Positions 45,119 through 53,685 of a stretch of DNA of 64,000 nt are shown piece after piece; position 1 is the stretch's first letter; every line of letters starts with the position of its first letter. The notes under the pieces were generated by a model that saw nothing but the letters and a program-made list of their open reading frames with translations, did not search any database and was not told the DNA's origin. The position numbers were made by a program, and so were the translations under genes. Source of the stretch: Aristaeella hokkaidonensis (GTDB lineage Bacteria; Bacillota; Clostridia; Christensenellales; Aristaeellaceae); NCBI RefSeq assembly GCF_018128945.1, contig NZ_CP068393.1, positions 2,976,001 to 3,040,000 of the forward strand, given 5' to 3'.

Positions 45119-46117
45119 ATGACCAGTATCCCGCGGAATGCCAATAAAGTGATTAATACAGGACGAAAATCCAAATTTGCCAAGATCATGGGAAGCCAGT
45201 GGCAGCTAATGCTGATGTCGGTTCCCGTGCTTCTTTACGTTCTGTTGTTTAATTATACGCCTCTGTGGTACTGGATTAATGCTTTTAAGGACTTCGGCAA
45301 CAAAAACGCGTTCGGCAAAGGCAATGCGGCCTGGTTCGGTCTGGGCAATTTCGCGCAACTGTTCAGGCCGAATGCTGAAGTAGTGGGCGGACGAATGGGC
45401 CTCTGGAACGATTTCGGTCAAAGTGTCCGGAACACCCTGGCTATGAGCCTGATCAACCTGGTATTCAGTACGGTGGCTGCCATTGTGCTGGCAATCCTGT
45501 TGAACGAGGTGAAGAACAAGGGGTTCAAGCGGACTGTACAGACTGTCACCTATCTTCCTCACTTTCTGAGCATGATTGTCGTGGTAAGCATGACGCAGAA
45601 TATTTTCTCCACCAACGGGGCTGTAAACAATTTTCTGATGAATACGGGCCTGATCAAGGATGAGATATTCTGGCTGGGTGATAAACGATACTTCTGGCTG
45701 CTGGTTGGTATTGTCAACGTGTGGAAAGAAGTCGGCTGGGGCACTATTATCTATATTTCAGCCATGACTTCCATCGATCCCTGCCTTTATGAAGCGGCAG
45801 CAATTGATGGCGCGGGACGGTTACAGCGGATCCTGCACGTAACGCTCCCGGGCATCAAATCCACTTTTGTTATTCTTCTGATTATGAATATCGGCCACTT
45901 GATGGAGGCCGGATTTGAAATTCAGTATCTGCTGGGCCGCGGCGTGGTATACGATGTGGCCTGCACCATTGATATCTTCGTGCTGAAGTACGGCACCGAA
46001 AAGCTTGACATGGGTATTGCGACTGCTGCCGGCATATTCAAGAGCGTGGTGGCGATCGTACTGCTGATTGTCGCGAATGTGATCGCTAAGGCGTTGGATG
46101 AAGATACACTGATCTGA
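45119..46117 (+). CDS. ABC sugar transporter permease, LplB-like
   Basis: A 332-residue permease with six TM helices. The EAA loop EAAAIDGAGRLQRILHVTLPGI (given here as its start EAAAIDGAG and end TLPGI) contacts an ATPase not encoded in the window; such importers often share one MsmX-type ATPase. N-terminal QWQLMLMSVPVLLYVLLF-type TM1 matches LplB/YtcP. It lies between the second binding protein and the LplC-like gene. Confidence 0.88.
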   Translation: MTSIPRNANKVINTGRKSKFAKIMGSQWQLMLMSVPVLLYVLLFNYTPLWYWINAFKDFGNKNAFGKGNAAWFGLGNFAQLFRPNAEVVGGRMGLWNDFGQSVRNTLAMSLINLVFSTVAAIVLAILLNEVKNKGFKRTVQTVTYLPHFLSMIVVVSMTQNIFSTNGAVNNFLMNTGLIKDEIFWLGDKRYFWLLVGIVNVWKEVGWGTIIYISAMTSIDPCLYEAAAIDGAGRLQRILHVTLPGIKSTFVILLIMNIGHLMEAGFEIQYLLGRGVVYDVACTIDIFVLKYGTEKLDMGIATAAGIFKSVVAIVLLIVANVIAKALDEDTLI

Positions 46118-46170
46118 CGAAAATGGCGAAACAGACACGGCAAAGAGCGGAAGACAAGGAAGGTGGACGT

Positions 46171-48195
46171 ATGAGCATGATCAATCAGGAGTCCAATAAG
46201 GAATTTATCGGAACTCAAAGAGGTATTCGGGATATTCTGAAAACCATCCGGGAAGGTACCCGGATGTCAAGAATACAGCTTCGTTTCGCCATGACTGTGG
46301 CGATAGTACTTCTTATTGCTCTGTTTGTGATTATGATCGTTGCCGGAGAACGGGCGAACAATACCGTCCTGGTGAATGAAGAAGCAGAATTACTGACAGA
46401 TGCAACGACTGCCGAGCGGATTTTTTCCGCAGACGGCAAAACCCTGGCGTTCCAGGAAGGATACACATGGTCCGGTGAAGGACCCCGGTATATCCTGAAT
46501 GAGCGTATGACCACATCCAAACCCTATTGGCTGACACTGAGCACGGAGAGCGAGATCGCCGAATACGAGCAGGTACTCGGTGAAGGACGCTTCCTTCAGG
46601 TTGAAAATCTCGGAAACAACGGTATCTGGGTCGCAATGGCCACCGAGGATGAAATCAAAAATGTGACGAAGGCTTCAGAAGAGGCTAAGATTGCTCGCCT
46701 TGACGGTATCAAAGATTCATCCTGGCTGCAGAAAGGTACTGATGAAGATAACAAGGCTGCTGAGGCTGCTTTCAATAAGATCCGGTTTATCCAGTTTGAA
46801 CGGCTCGGCAATACACACATCCGCCTGCGTCGCGGCACAGACGCAGAGATACAGGCTATTGATAACGAAAAATCCCATTATGAACAGCTGCGTTCCATTG
46901 CACTGATACTCGTGCTTGTTGCACTCGGAGTATTTATCTTTGTCCTGAAATCCGGAAAGATGCATAACAAACCGATTTCTTTCAGGAATGCGGTCAAAAT
47001 GATCGCGCTGGTTGCCGGTGCGGTTTTCCTGGGACTGGCAGTATTCATGACAATACAGGCGGATTACAGACAAGATGAAATGAATCGCCAGAATCCTATG
47101 ATTATGGTAATCGATGGTGAAACGACGGAGGACGAAGAGATTCTCGAAACAACCGCATCTGATCAGAAGTTCAGTTTCCCGGACAAACAGGGAGCGACCA
47201 GGACGGTCGTGATTCCTCAGAGAGTTACAGGCCTTTCAACACACCGGATTATTCAGTACGCTGCATTAGCGCTGCTGGGTATTTTATTGGCGGTTATAGT
47301 GTATTTCTTCCGGTATGAACGTGATCTTGGTTTCCCGATTTTCAATACGGTGGTTCTGATCCTGCTGATGATGGTTACGCTTTATCCGGTGCTGAACACA
47401 CTGGCTACCGCATTCAATGAAGGAACGGACGCAATCCGCGGCGGGATCGGCATACTGCCCCGTAAATTTAGCATGAAGAGCGTGGACAATATCCTGTCCA
47501 AGCAGGAGATCTTCGACGCTGCCTGGGTATCTGCTTCGAAGACAGTGATCATTACCGTCCTAAACCTTTTCTGGACCGGCATGCTGGCATATGCGCTTTC
47601 CCGCAGGGAATACGTGCTTCGTAAGCTTATGACCACGGTGATGGTGCTGACCATGTACGTGAATGCCGGCTTGATCCCGAACTACATCCTGATTTCCCAG
47701 ACGCTGAACCTGGCACATACTTATTGGGTATATATTATTCCGACCATGTTCTCCTGCTTTAATATGATCGTAATCCGAACCTATATCCTCGGACTGCCGG
47801 ACGCCCTGGTGGAATCCGCGAAGATTGACGGTGCGGGTGATCTGAGAATCTACTGGAAAATCATTTTCCCGCTGTGTATGCCGGTTTTGGCAACGGTTGC
47901 GCTGTTTGTTGCAGTAGGCAGCTGGAATAGCTGGTTCGATACCCGGTTGTATAATGCAGGACAAAAGGATCACAAGACGTTGCAGTACCTACTGCAGATG
48001 AAGATTCTGACTGCGGGAACAAACGCTAATGCGGCGAATGCCACTACAGACGCTCTGAAAGCGTCTTCCAAGGTGGAACCTGTCACGATCCGGGCCGCTA
48101 TTACCGTCATTTCCACTGTTCCGATTCTGGTTGTATATCCGCTTCTCCAGAAGTATTTCGTAACAGGTATGGCGCTGGGCAGCGTGAAGGGATGA
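46171..48195 (+). CDS. LplC-like ABC permease with about 385-residue N-terminal extension
   Basis: A 674-residue protein, more than twice the usual length of LplC (about 295). The C-terminal part from about residue 388 is an ordinary LplC-type permease with six TM helices and the EAA loop ESAKIDGAGDLRIYWKIIFPL. The N-terminal part has TM helices at about 40-60, 241-258, 276-294 and 361-380 and two segments predicted outside the membrane (about 61-240 and 295-358) of no family I recognise. ATG 46171 follows AGGAAGGTGG. No stop or frameshift separates the parts, so this looks like a real fusion. It is likely cotranscribed with the LplB-like gene. Confidence 0.8.
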   Translation: MSMINQESNKEFIGTQRGIRDILKTIREGTRMSRIQLRFAMTVAIVLLIALFVIMIVAGERANNTVLVNEEAELLTDATTAERIFSADGKTLAFQEGYTWSGEGPRYILNERMTTSKPYWLTLSTESEIAEYEQVLGEGRFLQVENLGNNGIWVAMATEDEIKNVTKASEEAKIARLDGIKDSSWLQKGTDEDNKAAEAAFNKIRFIQFERLGNTHIRLRRGTDAEIQAIDNEKSHYEQLRSIALILVLVALGVFIFVLKSGKMHNKPISFRNAVKMIALVAGAVFLGLAVFMTIQADYRQDEMNRQNPMIMVIDGETTEDEEILETTASDQKFSFPDKQGATRTVVIPQRVTGLSTHRIIQYAALALLGILLAVIVYFFRYERDLGFPIFNTVVLILLMMVTLYPVLNTLATAFNEGTDAIRGGIGILPRKFSMKSVDNILSKQEIFDAAWVSASKTVIITVLNLFWTGMLAYALSRREYVLRKLMTTVMVLTMYVNAGLIPNYILISQTLNLAHTYWVYIIPTMFSCFNMIVIRTYILGLPDALVESAKIDGAGDLRIYWKIIFPLCMPVLATVALFVAVGSWNSWFDTRLYNAGQKDHKTLQYLLQMKILTAGTNANAANATTDALKASSKVEPVTIRAAITVISTVPILVVYPLLQKYFVTGMALGSVKG

Positions 48196-48235
48196 ACCTC
48201 TTTTGACCGCCAGTGGCGGAAATATCAAAAGAGGT
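48196..48235 (+). terminator. Large hairpin after the LplC-like gene
   Basis: Outer arms ACCTCTTTTGA and TCAAAAGAGGT (48196-48206, 48225-48235) enclose an inner stem CCGCC-AGT-GGCGG followed by AAATATC. No T run follows. The inner part resembles one unit of the hairpin arrays at 12752 and 54617. Confidence 0.5.
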
Positions 48236-48314
48236 GAATTCAACCGAAACAAGCGAGCTGCCCGGTGGGCAGTCGCGCCGATTGAGGTTGCGGGGCAAAA
48301 GCAGAGCATTAACC

Positions 48315-48342
48315 AATGAAAAATGAAGAATGAATAATTAAG
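48315..48342 (+). repeat. Heptamer tandem repeat, AATGAAR type (4 units)
   Basis: Units AATGAAA, AATGAAG, AATGAAT, AATTAAG in exact 7-nt register before the AraC-family gene. Confidence 0.7.
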
Positions 48343-48386
48343 TGTTTTCTTAAGGACACTTATCAGACAAAAGGAGGCGTGGACCG

Positions 48387-49292
48387 GTGTCACAGATGAG
48401 GAGCGCGGAGGTCTCTGCCCGGGCCGCGCGCTATGAGGACGGTTTCCGGGTGCTCCAGGGCAGGCGGGAATATGTTACCTACCTGGATGATTCATCGATC
48501 CGTATCTGGTATTCGGATATCCCGTGGCGGTATGAAACACACGATCATTCAGCGGTGGAGATTCTCCTAACGCTGGAGGGCATGGTGACATACACCATCG
48601 AGGATAAGATTTACCAGGTTCGCAAGGGGGAGATCCTGATTGTGCCACCGGATACGCTTCATTCCCTGACCATGGGCGAGGGAAGCAGCCGGTATCTCTT
48701 CCTGTTTGAATCCGACGCTATTATGACCATGCGGGATATCAAATCCATGGCCATGTATTTCCACAAACCGTTCCATCTGAGGGACGGATCGGACGCTCAT
48801 GTGCGTATCCGGGAGCTGCTGCTCAGGGCAAGGGAAGCCTATGAGAAGCGGGAAATGATGTGGAACACCATGTGCTACAGCTGCATTCTCCGGGTTTATG
48901 CTACGCTTGGACAGCGGTATCTGAGCGGCATCAAACCGCGAACCGGGGATAACATGCGGAACATGGACTCGGAAGTGATCAATGCGGTAATGACTTACAT
49001 CAACAATCATTATCGTGAAGAACTTTCTCTGGAGGATGTGGCGAAGTTTGCCGGATTCAGCCGTTACTACTTCTCCCGGTCCTTCAAACGGCAGACAGGT
49101 TATTCGTTCAAGGATTACCTGTGCCAGAAACGGTTGCAGGTGGCAATGGACCTGCTGATCCGCACAAACCGTTCCATGCGGGATGTGGCCATTGAAAGCG
49201 GGTTTGGCAGTGTGGCGACGTTTAACCGGGTTTTCCGGGAAAAGAAAGGATGTACCCCCACGCAGTATCGGGCGATTTATGGAACATACTGA
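48387..49292 (+). CDS. AraC family transcriptional regulator
   Basis: A 301-residue regulator with an N-terminal cupin sensor (about 35-125, with HDHSAVEILLTLEG and PPDTLHSL) and a C-terminal pair of helix-turn-helix motifs (about 200-298; LEDVAKFAGFSRYYFSRSFKRQTG-type and SMRDVAIESGFGSVATFNRVF-type segments). GTG start with AAAGGAGG 11 bp upstream. It follows the sugar permeases and probably activates the two binding-protein promoters in response to the sugar; this is inference from position. Confidence 0.88.
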   Translation: MSQMRSAEVSARAARYEDGFRVLQGRREYVTYLDDSSIRIWYSDIPWRYETHDHSAVEILLTLEGMVTYTIEDKIYQVRKGEILIVPPDTLHSLTMGEGSSRYLFLFESDAIMTMRDIKSMAMYFHKPFHLRDGSDAHVRIRELLLRAREAYEKREMMWNTMCYSCILRVYATLGQRYLSGIKPRTGDNMRNMDSEVINAVMTYINNHYREELSLEDVAKFAGFSRYYFSRSFKRQTGYSFKDYLCQKRLQVAMDLLIRTNRSMRDVAIESGFGSVATFNRVFREKKGCTPTQYRAIYGTY

Positions 49293-49346
49293 TCGATCAT
49301 TCTGGTTTCCGAGTGTACTGTAATACTTATAGAGAGGCGAAAAAGT

Positions 49347-49904
49347 GTGAAAAAACTTGGCATTATTATCAGCGTCATCTGCGCGATCATTACCGCGATT
49401 GCCGTATTGGGTATCATTCTGGCAAACCAGGGCAAGGTGGAAACTTTTGAAGCCAATCAGCTGGGAGAAGTATACCGGATTGCAGCAATGGATTTCCCGG
49501 AAGCACCGGAAGGGGAACCGGTTGATCCGACTGCAAGCCACCCCAAATCTGATTCTCTTGTTCAAATCCTGAAAAAGAAAACAAGTGATACACTGACCGG
49601 CCGCCTCCGGTTGATCGAAGGCCTGATGAACCGCTTTGAGGCCATGGAAGTCAAGATGGTAGGGGAAGGTTGGGACAGATCGGATCCTGCCTATAATGAT
49701 GCACTTGAAAAAAGATATGTAGAAGAAATAACCAGCTATGGTATTTACCGAAATCTCACAAGCCTGTCAGCTTGGGAAAAGTTCTGCATGTTTGCGATCA
49801 CCTATCGTTCGGTGATGTTGATTTTCGGATTCCTGGGTGTTGGCCTTGGTCTGGCAATCGCCTCCTCCAGCAATTATGAAAGTGATCTGGATGAGTCAAA
49901 ATAA
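49347..49904 (+). CDS. Membrane protein of unknown function
   Basis: A 185-residue protein starting with GTG (GAGAGGC upstream). It has a TM helix at each end (about 4-26 and 149-172) and a charged, mostly helical central domain (about 30-145) that would lie outside the cell. I do not recognise a family. It is 54 bp after the AraC gene and before a bidirectional terminator, so it belongs to the sugar-transport locus by position. Confidence 0.65.
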   Translation: MKKLGIIISVICAIITAIAVLGIILANQGKVETFEANQLGEVYRIAAMDFPEAPEGEPVDPTASHPKSDSLVQILKKKTSDTLTGRLRLIEGLMNRFEAMEVKMVGEGWDRSDPAYNDALEKRYVEEITSYGIYRNLTSLSAWEKFCMFAITYRSVMLIFGFLGVGLGLAIASSSNYESDLDESK

Positions 49905-49918
49905 TGGTTTTTCTGCAC

Positions 49919-49957
49919 AAAAAACGCATCGGGGTATATGACCCTGATGCGTTTTTT
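49919..49957. terminator. Bidirectional terminator
   Basis: Arms AAAACGCATC-GGGGT and ACCCT-GATGCGTTTT (49921-49935, 49941-49955) with A and T runs on the two sides; serves the orphan membrane-protein gene and the convergent AEC gene. Confidence 0.8.
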
Positions 49958-49970
49958 CGATGAATCCAAT

Positions 49971-50906
49971 TTATACCAGCAGGCTGAGCAGCGGAATGGT
50001 GAGGATGCTCAGCAGGGTGGAGAGGAGGGCGCAGTTTGCGGCCAGTTCCTGGCCGTTGTGATGGATCTCGGCGAGATTCAGCAGGATGCTGGCACAGGGA
50101 GTGCCAGCCAGGATCAGGATGCTGCCCTTGAACACCGGATCAAGCGGAAAGGGCAGCACCAGCAGGTAGCAGAAGAGCGGGAACACCAGCAGTTTGCCGG
50201 CGGAGATCAGCCAGGCCAGCTTCGTGGTGAAGAGGGCTTTGAAATCCATGGTGGCCAGCCGGACACCGAGGATGATCATGCAAAGCGGGGTGGACATGGC
50301 TCCCAGGGTGCTGAAGCCGGTGCGCAGGATATCGGGAAGCCAGTCTTTGGCATTCAGGAGGCACAGGATCATACCCGTGAAGACAGCCAGCATGGATGGA
50401 TTCACCAGGGCGGCCTTCAGGGAGATATGCTTTTTCTCCCCGGTCAGGGTGAAAACGCCGACAGTCCAGGCCAGGATATTCAGGGCGGCGTTAAACATGG
50501 AGGAGTAAACCGCGGCTTCCGGTGCCTCCGGGAAAAGGGCGCGGACCACCGGCATGCCGAAAAAGCCCACATTGCCCATGACGGCCGCGATGGACAGCAT
50601 CCGCAGGGCGAATACCTTCCTTTTTTCCTTGCCCAGGATCAGGAGGATCAGCAGCATCAGCAGCGTTTCCCCGGCCAGGGCGAAGAGCAGGAAGAGCCCC
50701 ATCTTCGCAAAAAGGGCGGGAGAAGGATCCAGCCCGTACAGGGCGTTCACATACAGGGCGTATCCGCAGATATAGAGCAGGATGACGCTGATACTGCTCA
50801 GATGATCCGGTTTCACTTTTTTGACTTTGCACATGAAAAAACCGGGCAGAAGATACAGGAGCATGAGCAGCACATTGCTGAAGGTGACGGAGAAACTGAT
50901 CATCAA
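49971..50906 (-). CDS. AEC (auxin efflux carrier) family transporter
   Basis: A 311-residue membrane protein with ten predicted TM helices in two five-helix halves, as in bacterial AEC permeases such as those for malate or other small organic acids. The MGNVGFFGMPVV segment in helix 4 and the CMIILGVRLA region in the second half are typical family positions. GAGGTGG precedes the start and a TATAAT lies about 30 bp further upstream. Substrate unknown; no enzyme gene is linked. Confidence 0.85.
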   Translation of the reverse strand: MMISFSVTFSNVLLMLLYLLPGFFMCKVKKVKPDHLSSISVILLYICGYALYVNALYGLDPSPALFAKMGLFLLFALAGETLLMLLILLILGKEKRKVFALRMLSIAAVMGNVGFFGMPVVRALFPEAPEAAVYSSMFNAALNILAWTVGVFTLTGEKKHISLKAALVNPSMLAVFTGMILCLLNAKDWLPDILRTGFSTLGAMSTPLCMIILGVRLATMDFKALFTTKLAWLISAGKLLVFPLFCYLLVLPFPLDPVFKGSILILAGTPCASILLNLAEIHHNGQELAANCALLSTLLSILTIPLLSLLV

Positions 50907-50992
50907 AAACCACCTCGTATCCAGTATTATATCATTGCTTTTTTTGTGCGTACAGCCATGAAAGCCTGGAACCCTTGAAAATCATGGGATGC

Positions 50993-51037
50993 ACAAGATA
51001 TAGGTATTTTTATGAAAATCTTTCACAACATATTGAC
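50993..51037 (+). promoter_or_regulatory. Pair of NrdR-like boxes
   Basis: ACAAGATATAGGT (50993-51005) and ACAACATATTGAC (51025-51037) begin exactly 32 bp apart, about three helical turns, the spacing typical for paired NrdR sites upstream of ribonucleotide reductase genes. The second overlaps the -35 box. Confidence 0.6.
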
Positions 51038-51062
51038 TTTCCCGGGAGGGGCATGCTATATT
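51033..51062 (+). promoter_or_regulatory. Promoter of nrdD
   Basis: TTGACT at 51033-51038, 18-bp spacer, TATATT at 51057-51062 preceded by TGC; leader about 68 nt. Confidence 0.7.
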
Positions 51063-51136
51063 TAGTGAGCAAAAAATATAGGGTATTTCTGACTGTCAAA
51101 AACAACAAATAAGAGGAAACAAGGGAGCGCTTAGTT

Positions 51137-53554
51137 ATGTATCAGGTTGTCAAAAGAGACGGAAAAATCACGGATTTTGAGATCGGCAAAATCTCAAAAG
51201 CCATCACCAAAGCGTTCGAAGCTCTGGGAAAACAGTATCATCCCAGCGTGATCGACATGCTGGCCCTGCGGGTTACCGCGGAGTATGAACCGCTGATCCA
51301 CGACGATAAAATCGCGGTGGAAACCATCCAGGACTGCGTCGAAAAGGTGCTGTCCGAAGCGGGCTATGCTGACGTGGCCAAGGCCTACATCCTGTACCGC
51401 AAACAGCGGGAGAAAGTCCGCAACGTCAATTCCGCCCTTCTGAACTATAAGGACCTGGTGGACAACTATCTCCGCATCAACGACTGGCGCGTAAAGGAAA
51501 ACTCCACCGTCACCTATTCCGTTGGCGGCCTGATCCTGTCCAACTCCGGCGCCATCACGGCCAACTACTGGCTGAGCGAGATCTATGACAATGAAATCGC
51601 TGAAGCCCACCGCAGCGCGGCCATTCATATCCATGACCTGAGCATGCTGACCGGCTACTGTGCCGGCTGGAGCCTGAAGCAGCTGATCCAGGAAGGCCTC
51701 GGTGGCGTTCCCGGCAAGATCACCAGCTCTCCGGCCAGCCATCTGTCCACCCTGTGCAACCAGATGGTGAACTTCCTGGGCATCATGCAGAACGAGTGGG
51801 CCGGCGCTCAGGCCTTCTCCAGCTTTGATACCTACCTGGCTCCCTTCGTCCGGATTGACAACCTGTCCCAGAAGGAAGTCAAGCAGTGCATCCAGAGCTT
51901 CATCTACGGTGTGAACACCCCCAGCCGCTGGGGCACCCAGGCACCCTTCTCCAACATCACCCTTGACTGGACCTGCCCGAAGGACCTGGAAAACCTGCCG
52001 GCCATCATCGGCGGCAAGGAAATGGACTTTACCTATGGCGAGTGCCAGAAGGAAATGGACATGGTCAACAAGGCCTTCATCGAAATCATGATCGAAGGCG
52101 ACGCCAACGGCCGCGGCTTCCAGTATCCGATTCCCACCTACTCCATCACCCGGGACTTCGACTGGTCTGAAACCGAGAACAACCGGCTGCTGTTTGAGAT
52201 GACCGCCAAGTACGGCACCCCTTACTTCAGCAACTATATCAACTCCGACATGGAGCCCAGCGACGTGCGCAGCATGTGCTGCCGCCTGCGTCTTGACTTG
52301 CGTGAATTGCGCAAGAAGAGCGGCGGTTTCTTCGGCAGCGGCGAATCCACCGGTTCCATCGGCGTTGTAACCATTAATATGCCCCGCCTGGCCTATGAAG
52401 CCGCCGATGAAAAGGAATTCTACGCCAAGCTGGATCACCTGATGGACGTTGCGGCCCGCAGCCTGAAGACCAAGCGTACGGTTATCACCAAGCTGCTGGA
52501 CGGCGGCCTGTATCCCTACACCAAGCGGTACCTGGGCACCTTCAGCAATCACTTCAGCACCATCGGCCTGGTGGGCATGAATGAAGCGGCCCTGAACGCC
52601 AACTGGCTGAAGAAGGACCTGACCCATCCTGAAGCGCAGAAGTTCGCCCAGGATGTGCTGAACCATATGCGGGAGCGCCTGAGCGACTACCAGGAAGAGT
52701 ACGGCGATCTGTACAACCTGGAAGCGACCCCGGCCGAATCCACCACCTACCGTTTCGCGAAGCATGACAAGGAACAGTATCCGGACATCATCACCGCGAA
52801 CATGAACGGTACGCCCTACTACACCAACTCCAGCCACCTGCCCGTGGGCTACAGCGAGGACATCTTCTCCGCGCTGGACGTGCAGGATGAGCTGCAGACC
52901 CTGTACACCTCCGGTACCGTCTTCCACGCCTTCCTGGGCGAGAAGCTGCCGGACTGGAAGGCGGCCGCGAACCTGGTCCGCAAGATTGCGGAGAACTACA
53001 AGCTGCCCTACTACACGATGAGCCCCACCTACTCCGTCTGCAAGGACCATGGCTATCTGAGCGGCGAGCAGTACACCTGCCCCCACTGCGGACAGAAAAC
53101 CGAGGTTTACAGCCGGATCACCGGTTATTATCGTCCCGTGCAGAACTGGAACGACGGTAAGGCCCAGGAGTTCAAAGACCGGAAGGTTTATGACATCGGC
53201 CACAGCCGCCTGACCCATACCGGCCCTGTGATGGCCTCTGCACCGGCGGCTGAGCCCGTGAAGGAAGAGCCCGCTGCCCAGCCCGAGAAGGAGAACAAGG
53301 GCTGCAACTGCGCCCGCGCGATCCTGTTTGTCAGCGCTACCTGCCCCAACTGCAAGCTGGCGATCAGCATGCTGGAGAAGGCCGGCTTCCTGTTCAAGAA
53401 GGTGCTGGCGACGGACAATCCCGAACTGACCAACCAGTACGGCGTGAAGCAGGCGCCCACGCTGGTGGTGCTCGGCCAGAATCCCGATGAATACACCAAG
53501 TACAAGGGTGTATCCGAAATCAAGGGTATGCTGACGGCAAAACAGGTCGGATAA
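51137..53554 (+). CDS. nrdD: Anaerobic (class III) ribonucleoside-triphosphate reductase with fused redoxin domain
   Basis: An 805-residue glycyl-radical enzyme that makes deoxynucleotides without oxygen. An ATP-cone regulates it at the N-terminus (about 1-95), the ten-stranded barrel follows, then the zinc segment (VCKDHGY, CPHCG) and the radical site Gly663 in SRITGYYRPVQNWNDGK. After a Pro/Glu/Ala linker (about 697-720) there is an 80-residue thioredoxin/glutaredoxin-like domain with a CPNC active site at 736-739, absent in standard NrdD. This may supply electrons from NADPH via the reductase gene downstream. No nrdG activase gene is in the window. Confidence 0.93.
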   Translation: MYQVVKRDGKITDFEIGKISKAITKAFEALGKQYHPSVIDMLALRVTAEYEPLIHDDKIAVETIQDCVEKVLSEAGYADVAKAYILYRKQREKVRNVNSALLNYKDLVDNYLRINDWRVKENSTVTYSVGGLILSNSGAITANYWLSEIYDNEIAEAHRSAAIHIHDLSMLTGYCAGWSLKQLIQEGLGGVPGKITSSPASHLSTLCNQMVNFLGIMQNEWAGAQAFSSFDTYLAPFVRIDNLSQKEVKQCIQSFIYGVNTPSRWGTQAPFSNITLDWTCPKDLENLPAIIGGKEMDFTYGECQKEMDMVNKAFIEIMIEGDANGRGFQYPIPTYSITRDFDWSETENNRLLFEMTAKYGTPYFSNYINSDMEPSDVRSMCCRLRLDLRELRKKSGGFFGSGESTGSIGVVTINMPRLAYEAADEKEFYAKLDHLMDVAARSLKTKRTVITKLLDGGLYPYTKRYLGTFSNHFSTIGLVGMNEAALNANWLKKDLTHPEAQKFAQDVLNHMRERLSDYQEEYGDLYNLEATPAESTTYRFAKHDKEQYPDIITANMNGTPYYTNSSHLPVGYSEDIFSALDVQDELQTLYTSGTVFHAFLGEKLPDWKAAANLVRKIAENYKLPYYTMSPTYSVCKDHGYLSGEQYTCPHCGQKTEVYSRITGYYRPVQNWNDGKAQEFKDRKVYDIGHSRLTHTGPVMASAPAAEPVKEEPAAQPEKENKGCNCARAILFVSATCPNCKLAISMLEKAGFLFKKVLATDNPELTNQYGVKQAPTLVVLGQNPDEYTKYKGVSEIKGMLTAKQVG

Positions 53555-53557
53555 TAA

Positions 53558-53592
53558 GAGGTATGAGGTAGGAAGTAGGAGGTAGGAAGTCG
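53558..53592 (+). repeat. Heptamer tandem repeat, GARGTAG type (5 units)
   Basis: Units GAGGTAT, GAGGTAG, GAAGTAG, GAGGTAG, GAAGTCG, four bases after the nrdD stop codon. Same 7-nt period as the AATTCAG arrays but with a purine-rich, different unit. Confidence 0.75.
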
Positions 53593-53641
53593 GAAACCGA
53601 ATTATGGTTTTCGTTCCACTCCGATAGGATTACAAAATGAG

Positions 53642-53668
53642 AAAAAGGGACGCGGCGCGTCCCTTTTT
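53642..53668 (+). terminator. Terminator between nrdD and trxB
   Basis: Arms AAAAAGGGACGC and GCGTCCCTTTTT around GGC, only 17 bp before the trxB start codon; trxB may depend on read-through. Confidence 0.75.
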
Positions 53669-53685
53669 CAAAGGATGGGTGAAAA

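Noticed and set aside
51194..53218. A 674-codon open frame on the minus strand
   Set aside because: Antisense to nrdD, whose motifs are unambiguous. Same for 43409-45115 opposite the second binding-protein gene.
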